Assembly (NCBI GenBank): GCA_958422985.1 | Contig: CATZPY010000037.1 | Coordinates: 1-8,669 of the forward strand | DNA from: an uncultured Clostridium sp. | GTDB taxonomy: Bacteria; Bacillota; Clostridia; TANB77; CAG-508 | Length of the DNA stretch: 8,669 nucleotides | Direction of reading: 5' to 3' | Shown here: positions 1 through 8,500 of the stretch, piece after piece | How the letters are laid out: the number at the start of each line of letters is the position of its first letter | How positions within the stretch are numbered: position 1 is the stretch's first letter | The notes under the pieces: model-generated | What the model was told of the DNA's origin: nothing | Seen by the model: only the letters and a program-made list of their open reading frames with translations | The model's database searches: none | Translations under genes and position numbers: made by a program

Positions 1-386
1 TCTTTTTTGAATATATTATACATTAATATATTTATTGTTATTACTTTATTATTTAGTTTATAGTCTTTTCCTCTTTTTAATCCAGTATAGTACAAGTCAG
101 CCCAATAATAGAGCGTTCTTTCTATCATATTCTTTTCATCCACTATTTGCATTTCTATATTAACTGTTATATTTTCATTTATTATTGCTTTTATATCTAA
201 TACTCCTAATTTATCCTTTATATCTACCCTTTCTAGCTCTACTTCTTGCATTACTTCTACTTCTTCTATTGGTATTTCTAGTATTCCTTCTAGCAGATCT
301 TTTAATATGTCTTCGTTTCCTTTTTTGCTAAACAATCTTTTAAATATGTAATCATTTGTAAGTTGTAATTCTACATTTTTGTTCAT
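1..386 (-). CDS. PD-(D/E)XK nuclease/transposase-family protein (PDDEXK_2, Rpn-like), 3' end beyond the window
   Basis: This gene was translated by hand and reads without a stop from the ATG at 386-384 to the left edge, giving 128 codons. The N-terminus MNKNVELQLTNDYIFKRLF and the later segments LGVLDIKAIINEN, NIEMQ and ERTLYYWADLYYTGLKRG are the conserved blocks of the family annotated as 'PD-(D/E)XK nuclease family transposase' (PDDEXK_2, TIGR01784), related to the Rpn recombination-promoting nucleases. The nuclease core is visible as D64, E78 and Q80 (a D...ExQ form of the PD-(D/E)XK site), so the active site looks intact. Family members are usually about 250-320 residues, so roughly half is missing to the left. 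The start is set by GAAGGAGG just upstream. It sits alone on its transcript, 669 bp from the ATPase gene. Family members cut DNA and have been linked to recombination and phage defence; no substrate can be read from this sequence. Confidence 0.9.
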   Translation of the reverse strand, partial: MNKNVELQLTNDYIFKRLFSKKGNEDILKDLLEGILEIPIEEVEVMQEVELERVDIKDKLGVLDIKAIINENITVNIEMQIVDEKNMIERTLYYWADLYYTGLKRGKDYKLNNKVITINILMYNIFKK

Positions 387-389
387 TTT

Positions 390-397
390 CCTCCTTC
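390..397 (-). promoter_or_regulatory. Ribosome binding site of the PDDEXK_2 gene, unusually close to the start
   Basis: GAAGGAGG on the minus strand is an almost perfect anti-16S match. Only three bases (AAA) separate it from the ATG at 386-384, shorter than the usual 5-9. It begins one base after the 3' arm of a perfect inverted repeat, so folding of the leader would press directly against the site. No other in-frame start lies close enough to compete. Confidence 0.8.
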
Positions 398-398
398 T

Positions 399-441
399 AT
401 TTTACCAAATATTAATCTTTCATTCAACTATTTGGTAAAAT
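399..441 (-). repeat. Perfect 13-bp inverted repeat directly upstream of the RBS (candidate leader hairpin or operator)
   Basis: Arms ATTTTACCAAATA (399-411) and TATTTGGTAAAAT (429-441) are exact reverse complements with a 17-base loop. In the minus-strand transcript the hairpin ends one base before the Shine-Dalgarno sequence. It has only two G-C pairs, so as RNA it is of moderate stability. As DNA it could equally be a repressor site. The position, rather than the strength, makes a regulatory role likely. Confidence 0.6.
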
Positions 442-548
442 TTAATTTATTTCTTAAGGCATTACCTTTAAATTTTTAATTAACGTTTTTTATTGTATTG
501 CTACTACATATTTTCATTTTTTAATCTTGGATTTTTATAAGGAATAAA

Positions 549-578
549 ATTATAAAATTTAGATTTGATTATTGTGAA
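549..578 (-). promoter_or_regulatory. Candidate sigma-A promoter for the PDDEXK_2 gene
   Basis: On the minus strand TTCACA (578-573) and a perfect TATAAT (554-549) are 18 bases apart. Transcription would start near 542, giving a leader of about 155 bases that contains the 13-bp hairpin. In DNA this AT-rich, -10 look-alikes are common, so this is a candidate only. Confidence 0.35.
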
Positions 579-719
579 TTTAATTAACTAATATTAATGT
601 TAAAATACACATTTTAAACTTATTTACTAATAAAAAATGGGGGCGTTTTTAGAATAAATTACATAATATAAAATTTTTAATTTCTTATGATAAAAAATAA
701 TTAGATTAAAAATAAATTT

Positions 720-771
720 CATGATTATTAAAATTCTTAGGTAATGTCCTAAGTATTTCTATTTAATCATG
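720..771. repeat. Imperfect palindrome with nested stems
   Basis: Outer arms CATGATTA (720-727) and TAATCATG (764-771) are exact complements. Inner arms CTTAGG (736-741) and CCTAAG (748-753) enclose a six-base loop, and AAAT/ATTT extends the inner stem past one T-T mismatch. There is no clean U-tract on either side, so a terminator role is weak. It shares sequence blocks with the hairpin at 910-962 in swapped order, which suggests remnants of a small repeated element. Confidence 0.55.
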
Positions 772-909
772 TTATATTACATTTTTCAAGCTTTTTTCGT
801 CTTGATTTTTCGACAAATTTTAATTACAGTTAATTATTTATTTCTAGTAGCTTAACTTGTTGAATAAGAAAGCAGAGTGCTCCCCTAAAAATACCACACA
901 TATTTAAAA

Positions 910-962
910 GCGTACCTAAGATTTTCTATCAAATGTAAATTCTAATAAAATTTTAGGTACGC
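910..962 (-). terminator. 16-bp hairpin downstream of the ATPase gene, possible rho-independent terminator
   Basis: Left arm 910-925 (GCGTACCTAAGATTTT) pairs with right arm 947-962 (AAAATTTTAGGTACGC) along 16 positions with one G-T pair and a 21-base loop. In minus-strand RNA the stem is followed by UUUUAAAUA, so it could end transcripts that pass the ATPase stop codon at 1056, about 95 bases earlier. The loop is long and the U-tract short for a textbook terminator. A palindromic mobile-element remnant is an alternative, given its relation to 720-771. Confidence 0.5.
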
Positions 963-1055
963 CATGATTATTTAGTATAGAAATTCCTTCTACATAAATA
1001 AATTTGGTAATATATAAAAAAGTGATCTAGAATTATCTGATTTCTTTCATATATT

Positions 1056-2363
1056 TTATTTTGCTAATTCATCTAAACAAAATACACTATAAAGAGGAAT
1101 GCTTTTTATATTATTTTCATATCCAAAATTCTTTGTAGATATTCTAATAGAATATGGGATTTTATATGAATTTCTAAAAACATTTAAACTTTTTGACCTT
1201 GTATGTTCCCCAGATTTTACTTCTATTGGAATAATATTTCCCTCTTTATCCTGAACGATAAAGTCAAGTTCTGCAATGCCCTTTGACTCCCAATAATATG
1301 GTATTAATCCACTCTTTACCAAACTACTACATACATAATTTTCTGCTAAAGCTCCTTTAAAATTATCCAAATTATCGTTATCTACAATTATCATATTCGT
1401 TGGAATTCCAAATTTACTACATAATAGCCCTACATCATTCATATAAATTTTAAAACTATCTGGCTCGATAAATGCTGATAATGGAATTTTTCCTTCTTTT
1501 ATCTTTATACATTGAGTTATGATTCCAGAAGCGTTTAGCCAATTTATAGCATTTTCATATTCATAGGCCCTCGCACCAGATTTTATTAATTTGTATTGAA
1601 ATTTTTTATTTTCTTTCGCCAATTGTGCGGAAATAATATTATATACTGCTATAATCTTAGTAGTTTCTGTTGCACTTGCATATTTAGCCATATCTGCAAT
1701 ATACGAATTATTTATATCCTTTAATATTGATGTAACAAAGTCCATATCTTGCTTTTCTTTATATTCTAGTATTGCTCTAGGCATTCCCCCAATTGCTAAA
1801 TACAATCTGTAGTATTCGTTTGCCATATTGTGCAAGCTTAATTCCTTATTCTCCTTAAAAGATTGTCTAATCATATTTGCTAATTCTTCTTTGTCCATAG
1901 CCCATAGGAATTCTTCGAAATCTAGTGGATATAGTGTAATAATTTTTACTTTCCCCACAGGAAAAGAATGTTTTTCTCTATTTATGGCTACTCCTAATAA
2001 TGATCCTGCAGCTATAACATTATAATTAGTATTGCTCTCCTCAAAATATTTTAATGATGTAAGTGCTCTTTCACAAGTTTGGATTTCATCAAAAAATATT
2101 AACGTATCCTCTTCTAAAATTGTTATACCCAGTCTTACACTTAATTCTTTAATTATTCTTTCTATATTAAAATCTTGTTCAAATATTTTTGCAAAATCTT
2201 TGTTATCTTCAAAATTTATATATGCTACATTTTTGTAATTCTCTTTTCCAAATGACAATATAGTATAAGTTTTACCTACTTGTCTTGCTCCATGCACTAT
2301 TAAAGGCATTTTATTTTTATCTTTTTTCCATTCGAGTAACAAATTCGACATTTTTCGTTTCAT
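1056..2363 (-). CDS. AAA_14 / DUF4143 ATP-binding protein
   Basis: The 435-residue product is a full-length member of the AAA_14-DUF4143 family, close to the usual 380-450 residues. Walker A is GARQVGKT at residues 25-32 (K31), Walker B is LIFFDEIQ at 88-95 (D92, E93), and AAGSLLG near 118-124 is the sensor-1 region. The SFPVGKV segment that follows is also typical. The C-terminal DUF4143 part contains KIYMNDVGLLCSKFG and ends in a restriction-nuclease-like core, ELDFIV (D367) and IPIEVKSG (E381, K383). So a P-loop ATPase and a PD-(D/E)XK-like fold are combined in one cytoplasmic protein. The family is abundant, patchily distributed and of unproven function; ideas include DNA handling, mobile-element biology or defence. 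No signal peptide or membrane segment was seen. It has its own promoter and RBS, so it is probably monocistronic. The start at MKRKMSNLLLEW is chosen over M5 because the RBS is eight bases upstream. Confidence 0.93.
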   Translation of the reverse strand: MKRKMSNLLLEWKKDKNKMPLIVHGARQVGKTYTILSFGKENYKNVAYINFEDNKDFAKIFEQDFNIERIIKELSVRLGITILEEDTLIFFDEIQTCERALTSLKYFEESNTNYNVIAAGSLLGVAINREKHSFPVGKVKIITLYPLDFEEFLWAMDKEELANMIRQSFKENKELSLHNMANEYYRLYLAIGGMPRAILEYKEKQDMDFVTSILKDINNSYIADMAKYASATETTKIIAVYNIISAQLAKENKKFQYKLIKSGARAYEYENAINWLNASGIITQCIKIKEGKIPLSAFIEPDSFKIYMNDVGLLCSKFGIPTNMIIVDNDNLDNFKGALAENYVCSSLVKSGLIPYYWESKGIAELDFIVQDKEGNIIPIEVKSGEHTRSKSLNVFRNSYKIPYSIRISTKNFGYENNIKSIPLYSVFCLDELAK

Positions 2364-2370
2364 TTTATGT

Positions 2371-2378
2371 TCCTCCTT
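2371..2378 (-). promoter_or_regulatory. Ribosome binding site of the AAA_14/DUF4143 gene
   Basis: AAGGAGGA on the minus strand contains the full AGGAGG core (2377-2372), eight bases before the ATG at 2363-2361. This fixes the first methionine as the start. Confidence 0.85.
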
Positions 2379-2385
2379 TACACTT

Positions 2386-2414
2386 ATTTTAACATATTAA
2401 TGTTAATTCGTCAA
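2386..2414 (-). promoter_or_regulatory. Sigma-A-type promoter of the AAA_14/DUF4143 gene
   Basis: TTGACG (2414-2409) and TAAAAT (2391-2386) are exactly 17 bases apart on the minus strand, with TG at 2394-2393 forming an extended -10 (TGTTAAAAT). The predicted start near 2379 leaves a leader of only about 16 bases, so the RBS would lie at the very 5' end of the transcript. The position directly after the giant gene's terminator supports separate transcription. Confidence 0.6.
2389..2406. promoter_or_regulatory. Dyad overlapping the -10 region, candidate operator
   Basis: TTAACAT (2389-2395) and ATGTTAA (2400-2406) are perfect 7-bp inverted arms separated by ATTA, lying inside the promoter spacer and across part of the -10. 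A protein bound here would block RNA polymerase. The 13-base word ATATTAATGTTAA at 2394-2406 recurs at 591-603, just upstream of the candidate promoter of the PDDEXK_2 gene. The words are AT-only except for one C and one G, so chance remains possible. Confidence 0.4.
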
Positions 2415-2451
2415 TTTGCTTAAAATGTTTTCTTTCTTTTCCTCTTCTATA

Positions 2452-2487
2452 ATAAAAAAGAAGCTAATATTTTTATAATACTAGCTC
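2452..2487 (-). terminator. Intrinsic terminator of the giant surface-protein gene
   Basis: In minus-strand RNA, GAGCUAGUAUU (2487-2477) pairs with AAUAUUAGCUU (2471-2461) through 11 positions including two G-U pairs, with a five-base loop. It is followed at once by CUUUUUUAUU. It lies 35 bases after the stop codon of the giant gene and before the ATPase promoter, separating the two transcription units. Confidence 0.82.
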
Positions 2488-2521
2488 CTTTACACACACT
2501 TAATTTTACTTACCGGGATTT

Positions 2522-5500
2522 TTAGGTCCGTCCCCAAATCCCTATTAATATTATTACTACTCCTATTATGCTTAATGCTATCCATACTATTCCCATTTTC
2601 GTATTTGTAGCTTTTCCTTCGCTAGCATAATATTCTTTTAAATTATTTGCTTCTATTTTTTCGTTTTCGCTTATCACCTCCTTCTTTTTCGTATCTAACA
2701 ACTCTTCTTCATTATATATTTGGTACTCACTTTTTTCTGCATCGTATATGCTTATATATTTTTGCTCTTGTAAAGAGTTATTAGTTTCGTTATCTTTATT
2801 ATTTTCATCAGGTGTTGTATCTTCTGTTTTATTCATGTAGTTGTTTTGTTCTTCTACATTTTCATCTTTAATGTATGTATTATTTTCCTTGCTTAACTTA
2901 TCTTTTACTTGTTGCTCTTCTATTGTTTTTTCTACTGGTATTTTTTCTAATTTACTTTGTAGTTTTTTACTTTTTTTATATTCATTTGCTATTTTTTGTG
3001 TTTCTCTAGCATTATAACTTCCTATTTGTGATATTTTTTCTTGTACATAATTGAATAATCCAATTTTGCTTGACTTTCCATTTATTGAAGATATTATCTC
3101 TCCTGTTTGATAATTAAATCTTAATTTATCTCCATTTTTATATATTATCTCTATTTCATATTCACTTTCACTTGTTAAGTTATTCCCTATACTTACAATA
3201 CCTTCATTCACAAAACTTTCTGGATAATTTATTTTGTCTTTTAAATCGTATAATCTACCATCTTCAGATAAAACAGTTTCATATTCTTTTCCGTTATATG
3301 AATCTATAATAAAATTATTCTCTACAAGTTTAATTATCTCACTATTAAACTTTAATGTAATTGGAAGCGCATATAGTTTTCCATCTTTTACATATAATTG
3401 TATACCTTGTCTTACAACTTTGCTTCCATCTTCTGCAATTATCTCGGAATATGTTTCATATGTTCTAATAATTTTCCCTTCATAATTAAAAGTATAGTGC
3501 AATTTTTCACTAAGTTCTTTATTGAAGCTTTCAGAAATCTCTTCTAAATCTGGATCTTTTGGAATTCTAATTCCTTCTTGTCCTTCTATAATACTCTCAT
3601 GGGTTAGTATTGGATATTTATTCTGGCTTAAAATGTCATAATCATAGGTATATCCCCAATTAAGCATTTTCACATCTAAATATGTATGTGATTGTTTTAA
3701 ATCCTCTTCTTTTAAATATTTATCTTCTGGTATATAGGCTTCATTTTTTTCATTTGGATATTCTCCATTTATTTTAGAATATTTATAATAGTATGTATTT
3801 GGCATATTATTATTTTCCTTAGGCAAATTACCTATTCCAAGTGATATTGTATTATCATTTTCACTTATTAAATTTGCTTCTATATAATTTTGTTTATAAT
3901 ATTTTTCTGGCATATATAGTTCTTTTTCTGCTTCACCTATTATTCCACCAACATTTTCTTTAGATTTAATTGTTCCACTTGCATAATAATTACTATATAT
4001 TTGTGATACATTATTTAAATTATCCATTTCTTCATTCTCTAAATACCCTGTTATTCCTCCTGCTGAATGTTCTGTGGCAATTACAGTTGCATTCGAATAA
4101 TTATATCTAATTGCATTGTTTCGAATATTTCCAACTAATCCTCCAACATTTGCGTATCCTTCTACTAAAACATTGTCTACAAAGCATTTATTTAGTCCTG
4201 CACCTGATTCTCCTAAAATACCGCCTACATTTATTCCTTTAGATATTACTTTAGAATCTTTGATATATGTTGTCCATGGTGACCACCATTCTATACCAGC
4301 TATTCCCCCTACTGCTTTGCTATTACTTCCTATACCTTCAATAGTGCTATTAATAACTTTAGAATACTCTATTCTTCCTCCTGCACCAAAGATACCACCT
4401 ACTCCTGTTGTTCCTTTTATGTATGAATTATCAATTAATGTATTTATTAATCCACCCATAGCATGTGTTTGTCCTCCTACTGCTCCACCAACTTGGTAAA
4501 CTCCTTCTACATTGCAATTACTAACAGTAATATTTTCATTAAATCCTCCTTCTCCAGCAATTCCTCCTATGTACTTATTTCCTTTTATATTAGAATTTAT
4601 AATTTTTATATTACTACTTTGCATTATATTGGTTAGCTGTGACATATGTCCTATAATGCCACCTACTTGTTCTGCATCATTTTCTATATTAATATCGCTT
4701 GCTTCCACATTTTTTAATTCAACATATGTAAGCCATCCAAAAGTTCCTCCTATATAATATGAACCGCCGTTTATATTTATTTCATTAGTTTTTACTTTTT
4801 CTACATATGTTCCTTCGTAATACCCAATACATCCAACATTATTAATATTTTTTGCATCTTCTGCAATATCTATGTTTATATTATTAAATTCTATATTATA
4901 TATACTACCTTCACATTTTCCTATAATACCTATAGATGACGTTTTTGCTTTTTCATCACAATTTATATTTATATTTTCAAATTTTATATTTTCTATTCCG
5001 TTCTTTAATAAGCTTATTAAACCAAAATTTCCTTTATCTCCCACGTTTAATGTTATATTTTTTATTGTATGCATATTTCCTTCTGTTACTAGTCTTCCTA
5101 TTTTTAAGTTGTAATTTATATTTTGCTTTCCTGTAAAATCTAGATCTGTAAGTAATCTATAGTTTTCATAGCTTTCTTTGTCTATATTTTGCCAATCTTC
5201 AAACTTTGTTATTTCCTTATAAAAAGCTTCTTCTATTAAATAATATGTATTTTGTATCTTTTCTTCATTATTTTTTTTATATTTCATTTCAGTTATACGA
5301 TAGTTATCATAATATTTGTTTGGAATAGCTACTAAATCTATATATGTTATTCCTTTATTGTTACGTTTATCTGTAACTTCTACATCCATATTCTCTATTT
5401 GTATTCCTGTTATTTCAAGATTTTGTGAGTTTACTATTTCTAATCTTACTTTTAGCCTATTTCCATCTTCTCTAAGTGTTGTAACTTTCTTTATAAAAAT

Positions 5501-8500
5501 CTCTTCATTTACTATATCTATTTGCTTTTGATTTGGCAATAAATTTGTTTTATTAGAATTTTTTAGTAATGGCAATTTATTATTTAAATTATCATAGTTA
5601 TAGTTATCATCAAATTCTAAAATTTCTTTATATGTTTTTTCCTTTGATAATTCTTCTACTCCTAAATTGTTTTTGTTTTCTTCTATAGGCAAACCATTAA
5701 TTTTGTTTTGGTTAAATGTATAATTTTTATCTTTTATCTCATATTTTCCAAATAGTTCTCCTGTATACTCTGTTTCTTTTTTATTTACAATATCTCCAAT
5801 ATATAAGTTATTTTTTATTTCTGTAGTTGTATTAGTTTGTTCACCTATAAGTCCACCAACGAAATTTCCATTTGCAATTAAATTCATTTTGACTATATTA
5901 TTTTTTATAATACAGTTGCCTAAACCTATCATTCCTCCAATTCTTCCAGTATCTGCTTCTATATTTCCATTAACTATAACATTTTCAATCTTGCTTCCTG
6001 GATTGTATAAATCTCCAACTAGTCCACCAACTCTTACTTTTCCTTGTGGATTTACTATTTTTATATTTATATTATTTGCATATACATTGTTTATATTACC
6101 ATGTCCTTGCCCAACAAGACCTCCTAATGCAAATCCATCTATATCTTTTGCCAAAATATTTACATTATTAAGAGTTATATCTTCAAATTCAAAATAATAA
6201 GAAAAACCTATAATACCTCCAACTGACCCCGACGAATTTGCTACTATATTTACATTATCTATATTTACATTTTTCATTTTCAGGCCATCTCCCGATGCAA
6301 TAATGCCCGCATATCCACCATTTTTCTCCAAATTATAGTTTTGTATGTTTAAATTTAATATTTTCGTATTATTACCTACTTGACCAAATAGCGCTCTTCC
6401 TACCGAACTTGGAATGTATATATTTTTTATTGTATGACCTCTACCATCTAGTATTCCATAAAAATTTGTTCCTGCATATTGCTTCGGATCTGAATTTTTG
6501 AAGTCTAAATTTGCCATTAGCTTATAATTTTCGTTATTTTTTTTTCGTATTTCGTACCAGTCTTCTAAACTATATATTTCGTTATACAAATCCACATTAA
6601 TAAGAATTTCGCCTTCTTCATATTCTTTTGTATATTCTAAGTTAAATGCTCCTTTTGTAGTAAAACTTAATACTGAATACGTTGACACACACTCTAATGG
6701 ATTACTTAAATTTACTATTATTTCACTTCTTCCATCTTTATATTCCTGGCTTTCTATTGTGCAGTCTAAATTTTTAACTTTTATATTTGTTATTTCCTCA
6801 CCACTTGGGTTATACATACTTATTTTTGCTTTTGCGGTTTTATTTGTATTTTCCAAGGTTTCTGTAAATAATATTTCTGGTAAGTCTGCATCTGTAATTT
6901 CTGGAAGTGCTATATATTCTTGCCTTGGCATACAATCATTTAATTTAAGCCACGGATAATATCCCAAACTTACTAATTCGTCCACTTCCCATTTATTTGA
7001 AGTATTTAAAATATTGTTTTGAAAGTTTCTGTCCCATAAAGCTTTATTTGTTATTTTTTTATCTGTTGTCCCATTAAAAGTTATATCAGTTATGTAATAA
7101 CTATTTTTAACCTTTTTAGAATTATCATTTACAACATTAGGTGTTTTATTTATGTTGTAAATATTTCCAATTCCTACTGTATACACATTTTCTACTATTC
7201 CAGCATTTCCTTCTACTACTTTTGAGTATGTAGCATTTGTTTTTTCTGTTTCCATGTACGCATCCATTAGTATAAATATTTCACTTATTTTTCCATAATT
7301 ACTCTTTACTAATATTGCATTATTTGAATTTTGATATATTTCAATGTCTTTTCCATATACATACCCATTATTTATATTTCCGTAGTTAGCACTTATTGCA
7401 CTTATATATGTACCTCTTATTGGCTCTTTATAATTTATAATAAAGTTCTCTATAGTTCCATAATTATTATCACCTAATATTCTAATTGATTGATTATTTT
7501 TTTTGTTACTTTCTTCTACACTGACTGTAACATTAGAAATCGTACCATAATTATTCACAAATAGACTCGGTCCAAAAGTAGCTAATTCAGATGAAAAATA
7601 TACTTTCAGTACTAAATTTTCTATTTTTCCTCTTTCTCCTATAGCATTAAAAATTGCATCGTGTACACCTTCCTTATACATTTTATGCACAGTATGTCCA
7701 TTAAAATTTATATTGCCTTCAAACCTGATATTAGAACTTGTATGTACCGCCCAGGCACTTTCTTCTCTAAAGTCTAAATCATTTAGTACAATATAATTAC
7801 CTTCTGGTTGGATTTTCTTATATTCTGCTACAGTACTAATTCCTACTATCTCTCCATTTTTTGTGTTAAATTCGAATGTTGATATTACATAATCCCTTAG
7901 TCTTATTTTTACTGCTAATTCTAATTTATAGTTGTGTCCTTCCTTTATATCTAGCTCTTTTTCTGCGTTTTCTATTTTATTGTTTTCTGGAATTTCTTCG
8001 TATCTTTTGGTATCTACTAATTTTCCATCTTCATGTATTTTTATATAGTAGTCGTTTGTTATTATTTCATCTCGTTTGTCTTCTAGATTTATTAGTATTT
8101 TGCTTTCCATGTTGTATTTATATTTTTCATAGTTTGTTTTTGTATTACCTAATTCTATTTGTAAATCTTTTATATATGCTTTTGCATTCTTATTTCCACT
8201 TTCATTTTTTAAATAGATTCCTACATATCCTTGCTCATTTACTACTAATGTTTGTTTATATTCTTTAAAACTATCTTGTGTAACTCCTTCTATTTTTGTA
8301 ATATAATATGCTGTATTTATCGAGTTTTGTACATATGGAATTATTCCTTCATCTGCCTTTATTTTAAATGATATTGTTATTTCCTTTCCTTTATATTCTT
8401 GTAAATCATATAAATGTGCTAAATGTGTTAAGCTGGATGTTCCTAACTTTAATATATCATTTTCCTTATCATAACTTTTATCATAATGATCATTATTTCC

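Larger units (their letters stand above)
442..1055. other. Long non-coding, extremely AT-rich interval between the ATPase gene and the PDDEXK_2 gene
   Basis: No credible gene was found on either strand; frames are broken by frequent stops. The longest minus-strand reading noticed by eye is a 23-codon frame (901-830) with no ribosome binding site. The interval holds a candidate promoter (549-578), two hairpins that share sequence (720-771 and 910-962), and a TGTCGAA word on the minus strand (815-809). Its length, for a genome that otherwise looks gene-dense, suggests either a decayed gene or mobile element, or a long regulatory leader. Confidence 0.6.

Noticed and set aside
631..660. A-run, G-run and T-run near 634-650 as a terminator
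   Set aside because: The A and T runs could pair, but the G-run has no C-run partner, so no G-C-containing stem forms.
830..901. Minus-strand 23-codon frame beginning MCGIFRGALCFLIQQ
   Set aside because: There is no ribosome binding site before the ATG, it is very short and it matches nothing recognised; at most it is a remnant.
720..962. CRISPR-like array formed by the repeated hairpins
   Set aside because: There are only two hairpins, they are imperfect and in different block order, and there are no regular spacers and no cas genes in the window.
1828..2238. Two plus-strand frames of 65 and 68 codons opposite the ATPase gene
   Set aside because: They lie antisense to the conserved ATPase domain, have no family resemblance, and are explained by codon usage on the other strand.
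3234..8268. Plus-strand open frames of 66-130 codons lying opposite the giant gene
   Set aside because: They are antisense to a continuous 2,000-codon frame with clear repeats, have strongly biased content (runs of Phe, Leu, Pro, Ser) mirroring the repeats, and show no recognisable domains.
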